From assembly GCA_964251665.1 (NCBI GenBank), contig CAXUKO010000003.1, positions 186,001 to 250,000 of the forward strand: 64,000 bases of DNA. Reading direction: 5' to 3'. Origin of the DNA: JBBQLG01 sp964251665. Its GTDB lineage: Bacteria; Bacteroidota; Bacteroidia; Cytophagales; Spirosomataceae. Shown piece after piece: positions 1 through 9,326 of the stretch; position 1 is the first letter of the stretch; each line of letters starts with the position of its first letter. Under the pieces are notes generated by a model that saw only the letters and a program-made list of their open reading frames with translations, was not told where the DNA came from and searched no databases. The position numbers were made by a program, and so were the translations under genes.

Positions 1-137
1 CCGGTACAGAACGCACGGTAGCCATTGAGCCGCTGGGAGGGCGGTTGGTCTGTTTCGAGAGTGGTCGGCTGGAACACGAAGTAAAACCTGCCACGCGGGA
101 ACGGCTAAGCCTGACGGGCTGGCTGCGAACGGCCTGA
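1..137 (+). CDS. 2-oxoglutarate/Fe(II) oxygenase, C-terminal end (5' truncated)
   Basis: Only the last 44 codons are in the window, read in frame from base 3 to the TGA at 135-137. The peptide contains a stretch of the type RLVCFESGRLEHEV followed by R-LSLTGW-R, which is the usual C-terminal end of prolyl-4-hydroxylase/SM-20-like 2OG-Fe(II) dioxygenases: the HEV histidine is the distal iron ligand and the arginine of RLSLTGW binds 2-oxoglutarate. The rest of the gene lies left of the window, so substrate cannot be guessed. It ends 198 bp before nuoL on the same strand. Confidence 0.6.
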   Translation, partial: GTERTVAIEPLGGRLVCFESGRLEHEVKPATRERLSLTGWLRTA

Positions 138-334
138 ATGGGTAACAAAGCGGGTTTTAGAGGTGATGGCTGGGATGGCCGGGTAGTACATAAATTCCTT
201 CGCCTATACACTGTTTGAGTTCTTTGCCGGCCTCCGGCTGTAGCGTCGCATCAATAGCCAGCGTAGGAGACCGATGCTCCGTTTGGTTTCGGAATCGACA
301 ATGGGGATATTTGCGGCCATTCCGACCAACACTA

Positions 335-2218
335 ATGCCTGATTCGTTTCCTCTGTTCTGGCTTTTCGCTGTGCTCTGCCTGCCCTTTGCCGGTTTTGCC
401 GGGGTATTTGCCCTGCGGTCGGGTGGGGCAGCGGGCTGGGTAGCCGTCGGGCTAACCACTGTTGGGCTAGGGATATCGGTCTGGCTGGCTACACAGCTGC
501 CGGATGCGCCCGTCGTATACCGACAAGCCTGGGCGTCGTTCGGGGCGGTACGTATTCCCGTTAATTTCCAGTTCGACCGGCTGGCGGGCCTGATGCTAGT
601 ATTGGTTCATCTGGTTGGGCTGCTCGTGCAGGTTTATTCCATTTCCTACCTCCGCACCGATAGGGGTTTACCCCGCTACTTCGGCTTTCTTCAACTTTTC
701 ATCGGGGCCATGCTCGGTATCATCTTGGCCGGTAATCTGGTTGTGATGTATGCCTTCTGGGAACTGGTCGGGCTGGCATCGTACCTGCTCATTGGCTTCT
801 GGTATGACCGCCCGACTGCCGTAGCCGCAGCTAAAAAGGCGTTCCTGGTGAACCGGATCGGGGATTTAGGCTTCCTGCTGGGCATTTTCCTGACCATTTA
901 TTTTCTGCATACCACCGAACTAACCGCTTTTACCGCCACCCTGCCAACGCTGGCGGGTGTATGCCTGTTTATGGGTTGTGTGGGCAAATCAGCGCAGTTT
1001 CCGCTGCTGACCTGGTTACCGGACGCGATGGAAGGGCCAACGCCCGTATCGGCCCTGTTGCACGCAGCTACGATGGTAGCTGCCGGGATTTTTCTGCTGG
1101 CCCGTATTCATCCGCTGCTTTCGCCCGATGCGCTGCTTATTATTCTACTGATCGGCACCATTACGACGCTATGGGGTGGTTATTCGGCTTTGTTTCAGAC
1201 CGACATCAAGAAGGTACTGGCTTTTTCGACTATTTCTCAGTTAGGGTTGATGGTAGCTGCTATGGGGGCGGGCAACCCAAATGGCGCCCTGTTCCACCTG
1301 CTGACTCATGCCTTTTTCAAAGCAGGTTTATTTTTAAGTGCCGGGGCTGTTATTCATGCTGTGCATACGCAAAACATGGAGGCCATGGGCGGTTTACGGA
1401 CAAAACTACCAGTCACATTCTGGGTCTATACTATCTGTGCAGCCGCGCTGGCGGGTCTACCTTTATTTTCCGGCTTTCTGTCCAAAGAAGCTATTTTGGG
1501 CGGTGTATTCCATTGGGCGGCTCAACAGAGCGGGGGTACTGCGTATCTGGTCCCTGTACTACTGCTGGTATCGTCCGGGTTAACAGCGTTGTACATGGCC
1601 CGGCAGTGGCGGCTGGTTTTTCTCGGCCCGGCGCGTTACGAAGCGGATGTACACCCGCACGAAGCCGATGCGCTCATGACGGTGCCCATGCTGGTATTGG
1701 CGGTGTTGTCCGTAGCGTTCTGGTTTGCGCTAAATCCATTTTCGGCGCATGGCAGCTGGTTCTTCCATCTTTTTCCTGTTGCCGAAGCCGAAGCCCCGGT
1801 CTGGTTGGCGCTGGTTTCAGTTTTATTAGCCGGTGCCGGTATTATCCTGGGCCTTCGCCTGCCGGAGCCAAACGCCACGCGTTTCTGGGTACAGGCTTCT
1901 ATTCGGTACGGTTTTCTGGATGAATTTTACAGAATGGTTATTATTCAGCCTGTCCGGCAACTGGCAGGTCGGTTGTATCAATTCGATCAACGTTCGGTCG
2001 ATGGTGTCGTGAATGGCCTCGGCATGGGATCGGTGGTGTTTGCGCACGTAACGAGCTGGCTCGATCGCTATCTGATCGACGGTCTGGTGAATGGAATAGT
2101 CTGGGTTGCCGGGCGGCTGGGGCGTCTGGCACGGTCGCTGCAAAGCGGTCAGATTCAGTCTTATATTGCTACGGCAGTAGTTAGTTTGTTGCTGCTGCTC
2201 TGGTGGTTGCTGGAATAA
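335..2218 (+). CDS. nuoL: NADH-quinone oxidoreductase subunit L
   Basis: Antiporter-like proton-pumping subunit of respiratory complex I in the cytoplasmic membrane. With the ATG at 335 the protein is 627 aa, close to the usual NuoL length; the open frame extends 40 codons upstream to 215, but that extension is not hydrophobic and does not look like NuoL. About 14-16 membrane segments are visible, with the conserved GLASYLLIGFWY stretch near residue 150 and the GKSAQFPL-TWLPDAMEGPTPVSALLHAATMV core at about 216-250. The C-terminal 110 residues carry the long lateral helix and final anchor segment typical of true NuoL (FLDEFYR, FDQRSVDGVVNG) rather than Mrp antiporters. It is followed after 67 bp by nuoM. 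Confidence 0.95.
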   Translation: MPDSFPLFWLFAVLCLPFAGFAGVFALRSGGAAGWVAVGLTTVGLGISVWLATQLPDAPVVYRQAWASFGAVRIPVNFQFDRLAGLMLVLVHLVGLLVQVYSISYLRTDRGLPRYFGFLQLFIGAMLGIILAGNLVVMYAFWELVGLASYLLIGFWYDRPTAVAAAKKAFLVNRIGDLGFLLGIFLTIYFLHTTELTAFTATLPTLAGVCLFMGCVGKSAQFPLLTWLPDAMEGPTPVSALLHAATMVAAGIFLLARIHPLLSPDALLIILLIGTITTLWGGYSALFQTDIKKVLAFSTISQLGLMVAAMGAGNPNGALFHLLTHAFFKAGLFLSAGAVIHAVHTQNMEAMGGLRTKLPVTFWVYTICAAALAGLPLFSGFLSKEAILGGVFHWAAQQSGGTAYLVPVLLLVSSGLTALYMARQWRLVFLGPARYEADVHPHEADALMTVPMLVLAVLSVAFWFALNPFSAHGSWFFHLFPVAEAEAPVWLALVSVLLAGAGIILGLRLPEPNATRFWVQASIRYGFLDEFYRMVIIQPVRQLAGRLYQFDQRSVDGVVNGLGMGSVVFAHVTSWLDRYLIDGLVNGIVWVAGRLGRLARSLQSGQIQSYIATAVVSLLLLLWWLLE

Positions 2219-2285
2219 AATTTGGCGGACGCCCACGTCCGCATTAGTCAGTATACCGGTAGATGTGGGCATCTGCCCTACGTGC
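2219..2285. repeat. Imperfect inverted repeat of the GACGCCYACGTC family
   Basis: The nuoL-nuoM spacer holds two small palindromes facing each other: GCGGAC-GCCCAC-GTCCGC at 2225-2242 and, on the opposite strand sense, AGATG-CCCA-CATCT at about 2261-2274. The layout (stem, CC(C/T)A loop, stem, flanked by a GTAGGGC/GTAGCCC-like tail) is the same as in the much larger element at 32464-32560, so I read it as a diverged copy of the same repeat family. It could act as an mRNA hairpin between two co-transcribed genes. Confidence 0.5.
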
Positions 2286-3956
2286 ATGATTTTATCACTA
2301 CTCATCTTTTTACCGCTATTCGGCGCTTTATTGATCGCGTTACTGCCCAACAACCGGCCGGATTGGTTCCGGTGGATAGCGGTGAGCGTGACGAGTGCTG
2401 AACTGGTACTGGCCGCTGTGGCCTACAGCCGCTTCGACACCAGCGATGGAGGCTACCAACTGCTCGAACAGGCCAACTGGATTACACTCCCGCTGGGTAG
2501 CCTGGGCGTTGTCTCGATTGATTACCTGTTAGGTGTCGATGGTATCAGTCTGCCGCTGGTATTGCTCTCGGCGCTGGTGCTACTGGTCGGTGCGGTGGCT
2601 TCCTGGGGTATAACTGAACGGCTAAAAGCCTATTTTTTGCTGTATCTCCTTCTGACGAGCGCCGTAATCGGTTGTTTTATTGCGCTCGATTTCTTCCTGT
2701 TTTTCCTGTTCTTCGAGTTCATGCTGCTTCCGATGTATTTCCTCATCGGGCTGTGGGGCGGACCGCGCCGGGAGTACGCGTCAATCAAATTCTTTCTCTA
2801 CACGCTTTTTGGTTCGGTGCTGATTCTGCTGGTGATGATTGCGCTGTACCTGTCCGTGATGGACCCTGTCAGTACGGCCATTGGTATTGGCCTGGCTACC
2901 GACCCGCTTGAGGTTACGGATCAGATCATTCAGCAGGTGCAGCTACAACTCATACATGGCCAGTTGCAGAGTTCGCAGGTGGTGCATACGTTCGACATGC
3001 GTTACCTCGCCGACGGACATAATTATCTGCCCGACGCCCTTCTGAACGGCCTGCGCGATGTACCCGTCGGCAGCTGGTCGGCGCGGGGGCTGGCTTTTAT
3101 GGCGCTGTTTCTGGGCTTTGCCATTAAGTTGCCGATTGTGCCCGTACATACCTGGTTGCCCGATGCTCACGTCGAGGCTCCCACGCCGGTATCGGTCGTG
3201 CTGGCGGGTGTCCTGCTGAAAATTGGTGGTTATGGGTTTATCCGAATCGCCTGGGGCCTGTTTCCCGATGTAGCTGCCGAGTATGCCATCTGGCTGGCCG
3301 GGTTGGGCGTATTGTCGATTGTGTACGGTGGCCTGAATGCGCTGGCGCAGTATGATCTTAAGAAGATGATTGCCTACTCGTCGGTATCGCATATGGGCTT
3401 TGTGCTGCTGGGAATTGCGTCGCTCACGGCCGAAGGCGTCAATGGTGCTGTGTATCAGATGGTGAGCCACGGGGTATTGTCGGCGATGCTGTTCCTGCTG
3501 ACGGGCGTGATCTACGACCGCACGCACGACCGGCGCATCGACTCCTACCGGGGCCTGAATCAGGTCATGCCGCAATACGCGACGCTTACGGCAATTGCCT
3601 TTTTTGCGTCGTTGGGGCTGCCCGGATTCTCGGGATTTGTGGGTGAATTATTTACGCTTATGGGAAGTTTTCAATCCAGCTGGCTACCCGGCTGGCTGAC
3701 GGCGGTGGCTACGCTTGGGATTGTGCTGGCGGCCGCTTACTTCCTCTGGACGCTGCAACGAATGTTTTTTGGCCCGTACTGGAGCCGCCACGACCTTTAC
3801 GACGGTATTACCCGGCTCACCGATCTTACTCCCCGCGAACAGTGGCTGCTGATTCCGCTCGGTCTGCTTGCGCTTGTGCTGGGCCTCTTTCCCAACCTGA
3901 TCTTTACCCTCAGCCAGGCCTCCGTAACGCGCTGGCTGCTGCCGTTTGGGGAGTGA
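2286..3956 (+). CDS. nuoM: NADH-quinone oxidoreductase subunit M
   Basis: Second antiporter-like proton-pumping subunit of complex I, 556 aa from the ATG at 2286; an in-frame start seven codons earlier (2265) adds a cysteine-containing, non-hydrophobic peptide and is less likely. About 14 membrane segments are visible. The KLPIVPVHTWLPDAHVEAPTPVSVVLAG signature lies at about residues 280-307, with the proton-channel lysines and histidines expected of NuoM. Between two membrane segments (about residues 200-260) there is a long hydrophilic loop with VVHTFDMRYLAD. It follows nuoL closely and presumably shares its transcript. The next gene is convergent, so nuoN is not adjacent. Confidence 0.95.
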   Translation: MILSLLIFLPLFGALLIALLPNNRPDWFRWIAVSVTSAELVLAAVAYSRFDTSDGGYQLLEQANWITLPLGSLGVVSIDYLLGVDGISLPLVLLSALVLLVGAVASWGITERLKAYFLLYLLLTSAVIGCFIALDFFLFFLFFEFMLLPMYFLIGLWGGPRREYASIKFFLYTLFGSVLILLVMIALYLSVMDPVSTAIGIGLATDPLEVTDQIIQQVQLQLIHGQLQSSQVVHTFDMRYLADGHNYLPDALLNGLRDVPVGSWSARGLAFMALFLGFAIKLPIVPVHTWLPDAHVEAPTPVSVVLAGVLLKIGGYGFIRIAWGLFPDVAAEYAIWLAGLGVLSIVYGGLNALAQYDLKKMIAYSSVSHMGFVLLGIASLTAEGVNGAVYQMVSHGVLSAMLFLLTGVIYDRTHDRRIDSYRGLNQVMPQYATLTAIAFFASLGLPGFSGFVGELFTLMGSFQSSWLPGWLTAVATLGIVLAAAYFLWTLQRMFFGPYWSRHDLYDGITRLTDLTPREQWLLIPLGLLALVLGLFPNLIFTLSQASVTRWLLPFGE

Positions 3957-4006
3957 ATAGGCGAATGAGTGATCTGTCTATTCATTCACTCATTCGCTCA
4001 TTCACT
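3952..4006. repeat. Inverted repeat of GAATGAGTGA-type motif
   Basis: Left arm 3952-3972 and right arm 3986-4006 are reverse complements over 21 bp with two mismatches, built from AGTGAAT / GCGAATGAGTGA units. It includes the nuoM stop codon and lies between convergent nuoM and the lptD-like gene, so it may fold as a shared 3' hairpin. Similar low-complexity GAATGA/TGATTG units recur at 19241-19303 and around 35905-35985. Confidence 0.6.
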
Positions 4007-4012
4007 AACTTC

Positions 4013-7000
4013 CTACCGCAGGCTCCCCCCAAACCCGCCACTGTCGTAGAAACTCCGGCGACGGCTGAGTTTTAGCTCCTGTAGAATAGACGACCGCGCT
4101 CGTAGGTCAAATGAATAGTTACTGGCGCGCTGGGCACTACCGGCATAAGGCGTCCAGTTGAACGACATTTCCCAGCAGTGCAGATCGCGGTTAATACCGA
4201 CTGTTGTCAGTGAGGGCGATTTGTAGGTAAAGTCATAGCCCGTATTAACCGTAAATTTCCACTTGGGCGTCAGGCTGAAATCGCCGGTTAGGGTCAGGGC
4301 CTGCACCACGTTGCTCTGGACAGGGGTGTATTTATTGATGCTCAGGGTATAGCTGATGTTCAGCGACCAGGGAATGTTAAAATCGACGTACAGATCCGGG
4401 TTCTGATTAATCGCATTGATGGTAGCGTCGGAGACACCGGCTGCTTTTTTGGGCTTGTTTGATCCTTTAGGAGCCAGTCGGGTGCTCAGGTAAAAGTTCA
4501 GGTTCGTCAATCGAGCGAGTCCCTGACCCGAAAGCAGCGCAAATCGGGGTACACGGTTGTAAGAGGTCGTGCTGTCGGGCCGGGCGAACTGTACCCGTTG
4601 TGGAATAGCAGAATAAATAGACCCGGTAGTAGAGTACGGATAATAATACCCACCCGGTATGCCCTGATACGCGTAAGGGTCGAGGGTGGAGGAGAAGTTA
4701 AAATTAACGTTCTTAAAAAGCTGCGTATTGGCACTTATCTGGATGGGCGAAAAATTGTATCCATCAATAGCCAGCAGGTTGTAGCTCCCGTTAATGCTAA
4801 TGTTGTCGAACAACGGTATCTTCTTGAATTCCTTACCGGTCGTATCGTCTTTCGTGCGGACTTTCATTTCCAGCTGATTCACAATCCCAAACGAAATGTT
4901 GGCCTGCTGTCCCGGCGCACTGCTGCCATAGGTGCCGCCAAAACCCCGGTAGTGGGAGAGTTGCCGCCGGTAAGCGGGCAGGTAATACAGTGGGCCGTCT
5001 GAGGCTCTGCTTCCAAAGTCTAACTGCTGAAAAATGCCAAATTGCGGATTGGCAAAATTGGGCGTATAACTAAAGGAAATGGATGGGGCAATAGTATGCC
5101 GAATGGCTTCGATGCGCTTGCCACGAATGAAGTACGTGCCATACAGACGGGTGTTCATGCTGGCACTAAAGGAAAAATTGAAGGTTGGGAAAAAGCCACT
5201 CGCTGTGTCAATGCGTACCGTATTCGACCCTACTGATGAATCGCCCCCTGCGGCATTGCGTAATCGTAGATACGTGTAGTTCTGTTTTCGGGTGTACACA
5301 TCGCCCTGAAGCGAGAAGCCGGGGGTCAGGTTAATGTATTTGAGCAGCTTCAGGTTAGGCAGGGAGATCGGAATGCTATACCGAATAGTAGGCTGGGAGT
5401 TTCGCAGAATCCGGGGCAGGTTGGCGAGGTTAAACGCTACTAAGTTCGGGTCGGGCGTGGTGATGGGCAGGCCCCGGCGAATAAGATCGGCATTGCGTAA
5501 ACTGTCCTGAATGATCTGAACCCGGCTTTTGGTCGTGCGACCCGCCACTACAAAGCCCAGCCCGGTGGTGTCGAAAACGGTACGTATGGTATTACTGATG
5601 GCATAACTGGCGCTCATATCCAGTCCCAGACGGAAGCTCTCGAACCAGCGGCCCGTACCGCCCTTGAGCGCAAAGGGTGCAATCTGATTCAGACCGAAGT
5701 TGAAGTCCGTAGAAATGTCGGTCTTGCCGTTGGTCCGTATACCCGTCAGTTGATTTAACTGCCCGAACTGCTGATTTACCCGCACGTTGGCCCCGGCGCG
5801 GGCGTATTGCCCCAGCGTCCGGCTGTACTGCACCGACGACCCGGCCACGTTGGAGATGTACCGCTGCGTATTGTACGCGTTATAACTGTTATAGCTGTTG
5901 CTGCTGACGTTGACATTGGCCGAAAACGATCCGCGTCCGTGCGGAATGGGGGCGTGCGACCAGACCAGCGAAAAGTCGTTTCGGGGTTTACTGGCTGTAT
6001 CGACACGGTCGCCGGAGCGGTTGCGGGCAAAACTCAGGTTGATCCCTCCGCTGTAGCGATAGCGTTTGTTGTAGGCCGACGAAACGCCCAGACCCCAGCT
6101 ACCGCGCGAATAAATCTGCCCCCGGAACTGCAAACCAACGTTTTCATTAACGGCCCAGTAATAGCCACCATCGCGCAGGTAAAATCCCCGGCCGTTGGGT
6201 TCTTCGCCGTATTGCGGCATGATGATACCCGATACGCCAATGTCTTTCTTTTTTGGGAACGGAAAAAAGCCAAAGGGCAACCCCAGTGGTAGTGGTACCT
6301 GATTGATAACCAGGTTGAATGGACCCGCCACTACCTGTTTATTTTTAATAACTTTCAGCTTAGGCGCGTTAATATGAAAGTGTGGAGTGGCCAGGTTACA
6401 GGTTGTATAGATAGCCCCCCGGATATATAAATTATCTTCGTTATCCTTTTTTACGTTCTTACCACGAATATTACCTTCGCCCTGTTGCGTTACCACACCC
6501 TGAATAAGCCCTTTCTTGGACTTAAAATTGTAGCGGATCTCTTTAGCATCATATTTCTCGGCACCATCCTGAAAAACGGGCTGACCGATAGTTTTTTTAG
6601 ACGTTGAATCGTATCGACCTTTGGCATAGACCTCATTGGTGCGGTAATTAAGTTTAATGTAGTCGGCCTTGAGGGTGATTTGCCCATACGTAACCTGAGC
6701 TTCGCCAAACAATTCCATAGTCTGCGAGGCACTCTCGAACCGGCTGGAGTCTTTGGAGGTGTATTTAACGGTGGTAGCGAAGGTAGCGTCGGCCTGGGTG
6801 GTGTCTTTAGCATTTATGGCCTGCTGGGTGGTATCACGGCCCGCTACACCCGTACCGGAGAGAGCCGTGGTAGTGCGGGGGGGCGTTACGGTTTGGCTTG
6901 TCGGGCGGGCAGGTGTACCGGTTGGTCGGCGCAGGGTAGGGCGGGGCTGACTCTGGGCCAGGCAGGTGATCGACCCCGCCAATAACCATAAAGCAAGCCC

Positions 7001-7147
7001 CGTCAGGCACACCACGATGGTGTTCCGTAAAATAAAGTAAGATGTTATGAGTTTTGTCAACGAAGCTATAGTTGCCGGGGATACTGTAGTGGCCGGTTTT
7101 GCAAAGTTATTCACGAACGTTTGTCCTATTACTGCCTTGAAACCCAT
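4013..7147 (-). CDS. lptD: LptD-like outer-membrane LPS assembly protein
   Basis: Large outer-membrane barrel related to LptD/OstA, which inserts lipopolysaccharide into the outer leaflet. After a hydrophobic signal segment ending in CLAQ comes a proline/threonine-rich linker, an OstA-like beta-jellyroll with GEAQVTYGQITLKADYI and a second strand set (KSKKGLIQGVVTQQ), then about 700 residues of alternating beta strands rich in Tyr, Asn and Ser, consistent with the LptD barrel. Around 1,000-1,045 aa, the length usual in Bacteroidota. The start is uncertain: the ATG at 7147 gives a long leader and overlaps the divergent amidase start by two bases, while a TTG at 7060 gives a compact signal peptide and leaves an 85-bp promoter region. 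Confidence 0.85.
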   Translation of the reverse strand: MGFKAVIGQTFVNNFAKPATTVSPATIASLTKLITSYFILRNTIVVCLTGLALWLLAGSITCLAQSQPRPTLRRPTGTPARPTSQTVTPPRTTTALSGTGVAGRDTTQQAINAKDTTQADATFATTVKYTSKDSSRFESASQTMELFGEAQVTYGQITLKADYIKLNYRTNEVYAKGRYDSTSKKTIGQPVFQDGAEKYDAKEIRYNFKSKKGLIQGVVTQQGEGNIRGKNVKKDNEDNLYIRGAIYTTCNLATPHFHINAPKLKVIKNKQVVAGPFNLVINQVPLPLGLPFGFFPFPKKKDIGVSGIIMPQYGEEPNGRGFYLRDGGYYWAVNENVGLQFRGQIYSRGSWGLGVSSAYNKRYRYSGGINLSFARNRSGDRVDTASKPRNDFSLVWSHAPIPHGRGSFSANVNVSSNSYNSYNAYNTQRYISNVAGSSVQYSRTLGQYARAGANVRVNQQFGQLNQLTGIRTNGKTDISTDFNFGLNQIAPFALKGGTGRWFESFRLGLDMSASYAISNTIRTVFDTTGLGFVVAGRTTKSRVQIIQDSLRNADLIRRGLPITTPDPNLVAFNLANLPRILRNSQPTIRYSIPISLPNLKLLKYINLTPGFSLQGDVYTRKQNYTYLRLRNAAGGDSSVGSNTVRIDTASGFFPTFNFSFSASMNTRLYGTYFIRGKRIEAIRHTIAPSISFSYTPNFANPQFGIFQQLDFGSRASDGPLYYLPAYRRQLSHYRGFGGTYGSSAPGQQANISFGIVNQLEMKVRTKDDTTGKEFKKIPLFDNISINGSYNLLAIDGYNFSPIQISANTQLFKNVNFNFSSTLDPYAYQGIPGGYYYPYSTTGSIYSAIPQRVQFARPDSTTSYNRVPRFALLSGQGLARLTNLNFYLSTRLAPKGSNKPKKAAGVSDATINAINQNPDLYVDFNIPWSLNISYTLSINKYTPVQSNVVQALTLTGDFSLTPKWKFTVNTGYDFTYKSPSLTTVGINRDLHCWEMSFNWTPYAGSAQRASNYSFDLRARSSILQELKLSRRRSFYDSGGFGGSLR

Positions 7148-8090
7148 GTCGCTGTTAAAGTTTATTAAATCCACCGGTTTGCCGGTGGCAGGCATTCCTG
7201 CGGTTGGCAAACCGGTGGCTGTTACGGTCGATTTGTACCGGTGGCCTGTGCGGCCTTCTCTGTTTGCACTGGTAAGTACGAGTCTGCTGCTGGCGGGGAT
7301 GTTACCCCTGCTGGCATTATCGCCCTGGCCTATACGCCCCATCGTACGCGATACGCTGCAACTGGAGGAAACGGCCATACCCAATGCCATTCGTACTGTA
7401 GTGCTCGATGCCGGTCATGGAGGGAAAGATCCCGGCTGCCACGGTCGGAATGTTCGTGAGTCGCGCATTACGCTGAAACTGGTGTTGGCCCTTGGTCGTA
7501 AAATTAAGGAAGAAATGCCCAGTGTTCGGGTAATTTATACGCGGGCCAGCGATCGTTTTATTGAACTGGCCGAACGCTCGGCCATTGCCAATCGAAACCG
7601 GGCCGATTTGTTTATCTCGATTCACTGCAACGCCAGCCCCTCTTCCAAACGTGTTTACGGCACCGAAACGTACACCATGGGACTGCATAAAACCGAGGGG
7701 AACCTTGATGTAGCCAAGCGGGAAAACGCAGTTATTTTGCAGGAGGCCAACTACCAGCAGACCTACAAGGGCTTCAACCCCAATTCGCCACTGGCCCATA
7801 TTATGCTGGCCAACTACCAGCACGCGTTTATGGGCACCAGCATCGACTTTGCCCAGAAGGTAGAGCGGCAGTTTAGACATAGCGCCGACCGCACCAGTCA
7901 CGGTGTGAAGCAAGCCGGATTTCTGGTGCTCTGGCGCACTACCATGCCCAGCGTACTGATCGAAACGGGCTACCTTACCAACCCGGATGAAGAAGATTTT
8001 TTGGCCTCAGCCGATGGCCAGCAACAGATCTCAACCGCCATTTACAACGCTTTCGCTCAGTACAAACGTGAAATTGAGACACCCAATTGA
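7146..8090 (+). CDS. N-acetylmuramoyl-L-alanine amidase (Amidase_3)
   Basis: Zinc amidase that cleaves the lactoyl-alanine bond of peptidoglycan in the periplasm. The catalytic domain starts at about residue 85 with VVLDAGHGGKDPG (first zinc histidine), followed by the glutamate of RESRITLKL, SIHCNAS (second zinc histidine) and LIETGYLTN near the end (catalytic Glu). A hydrophobic segment at about residues 40-55 (LLLAGMLPLLAL) would serve as signal or anchor. I chose the ATG at 7146; a TTG at 7233 just before the hydrophobic segment is an alternative and would leave the 7171-7218 hairpin outside the gene. It is divergent from the lptD-like gene and followed after 172 bp by mlaD, an arrangement common in this phylum. 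Confidence 0.9.
   Translation: MSLLKFIKSTGLPVAGIPAVGKPVAVTVDLYRWPVRPSLFALVSTSLLLAGMLPLLALSPWPIRPIVRDTLQLEETAIPNAIRTVVLDAGHGGKDPGCHGRNVRESRITLKLVLALGRKIKEEMPSVRVIYTRASDRFIELAERSAIANRNRADLFISIHCNASPSSKRVYGTETYTMGLHKTEGNLDVAKRENAVILQEANYQQTYKGFNPNSPLAHIMLANYQHAFMGTSIDFAQKVERQFRHSADRTSHGVKQAGFLVLWRTTMPSVLIETGYLTNPDEEDFLASADGQQQISTAIYNAFAQYKREIETPN
7171..7218. repeat. Inverted repeat between divergent envelope genes
   Basis: Perfect 13-bp arms (7171-7183 and 7206-7218, CCACCGGTTTGCC and its complement) enclose a second small stem, GCAGG-CATT-CCTGC. It lies at the 5' end of the amidase reading frame, close to the divergent lptD start region. It may be a regulatory or RNA hairpin, or a sign that the amidase really starts downstream. 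Confidence 0.6.
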
Positions 8091-8262
8091 CTATCAAAAC
8101 GCTACCTTCGCGGGACAATTCACCCCCAAAGTGAGTTATAAGCGGAGGAGTGCTGAAAACGAAAATCACTCACTTACCGCCGGGTCGCGGTTTGGGCTGG
8201 TTTGCCGTTGCGGAGGGCCGCAACCGATAGCAGACCGGTCAACCATTCAATAATCACAACGC

Positions 8263-9291
8263 ATGAAATTATCGCAGGAAGTAAAAGTGGGTATACTGGC
8301 TGTAGTGGCTCTGTTGATGCTCTATTTCGGATTTAACTTTCTAAAAGGTCAGGACTTCTTTTCCACCACCCGGCAGTATGAAGTAGTTTACGATAACATT
8401 GATGGGCTGACGCCATCTAACCCCGTGCTGCTCAATGGTCTGACCGTTGGGAAGATCAAGAGTATCGACATTTTGCAGAATGAGAGTAACAAACTGCTGG
8501 TGACGATTGAGATGAATAATAAAATTGTAGTCGGTACCGGTTCGCGGGCTATCCTGGCGGATGGAGCGTTGCTGGGCGGTAAAATCATCCGACTGGTTAT
8601 TAACCAAAAGGGTGCCCCGCTGGCTAATGGCGGGCGGCTTGTTGCCGAGAAGGAATCGGGCCTGAGCGCGCTGATCCGGGAGAAGACACTGCCCGTGCTG
8701 ACCAATGTCGATACGCTGGTAGTTCAATTAAACCGGGTTGTCGCTTCTTTTGATCAAACGGCTATTGTCCTTAACAAAACGCTGAGTGGGGCCAATGCGG
8801 TTACGGGAACGCTGAACGCTACCCTGCTGGAAAACCGGGCGGGCCTGAATCAGACCCTGGCGAATGTTAACCGGCTGTCGGCATCATTGATCGAAACCGA
8901 AAAACAGCTAAAGCCCATCCTGACGAAAACAGGAAGCTTTGCCGATTCGCTCAATGCCCTCCAACTGCGTCAAACCCTCAATTCAGCCAATCAGTCCATC
9001 AGTGGTTTGCAGAAAATCCTGGCTGATATTAATAAAGGGCGGGGGTCGCTGGGTAAACTAACCACCGATGATTCACTGTACGTCAATGTTAGCCGGTCGA
9101 CAGCCAGCCTCGAAAAACTCCTGACCGACCTGCGGCAGAACCCCAAGAAGTACGTGCATTTTTCGCTGTTTGGCCGTAAGGAAGATAAGAATCCTGCTAC
9201 CCCGGCACCTCCACTGGCGCCGGTTCCCTATACACCGAGGTCGACGACCACTACCACAACTACCGAGGCACGGGCCGATACAACAAAGTAA
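8263..9291 (+). CDS. mlaD: MlaD/MCE family lipid-transport protein
   Basis: Periplasmic substrate-binding component of an MCE-type phospholipid transport system, anchored in the inner membrane. 342 aa: short cytoplasmic start, one membrane segment at about residues 10-27, then the MCE domain at about 37-115 (YEVVYDNIDGLTPSNPVLLNGLTVGKI is its usual first half), then a long helical, Asn/Gln/Leu-rich stretch likely forming a coiled coil, and a Pro/Thr-rich tail ending in a run of threonines. No MlaE or MlaF genes are adjacent. It is preceded by a 172-bp gap in which I see no gene, and followed by a terminator-like hairpin. Confidence 0.9.
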   Translation: MKLSQEVKVGILAVVALLMLYFGFNFLKGQDFFSTTRQYEVVYDNIDGLTPSNPVLLNGLTVGKIKSIDILQNESNKLLVTIEMNNKIVVGTGSRAILADGALLGGKIIRLVINQKGAPLANGGRLVAEKESGLSALIREKTLPVLTNVDTLVVQLNRVVASFDQTAIVLNKTLSGANAVTGTLNATLLENRAGLNQTLANVNRLSASLIETEKQLKPILTKTGSFADSLNALQLRQTLNSANQSISGLQKILADINKGRGSLGKLTTDDSLYVNVSRSTASLEKLLTDLRQNPKKYVHFSLFGRKEDKNPATPAPPLAPVPYTPRSTTTTTTTEARADTTK

Positions 9292-9326
9292 ATGCCTTGT
9301 ACTGGCCAGAGTCGGCTAATTAAGAA

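Noticed and set aside
961..1923. 320-codon frame inside nuoL
   Set aside because: Shifted frame of nuoL; unusual Cys/Ser/Arg-rich composition and no domain.
2943..3575. 210-codon antisense frame in nuoM
   Set aside because: Composition rich in His/Gln/Arg typical of antisense reading; no recognisable protein.
8091..8262. Possible small gene between the amidase and mlaD
   Set aside because: The open frame there overlaps the amidase 3' end, has no recognisable start or domain, and looks like spacer.
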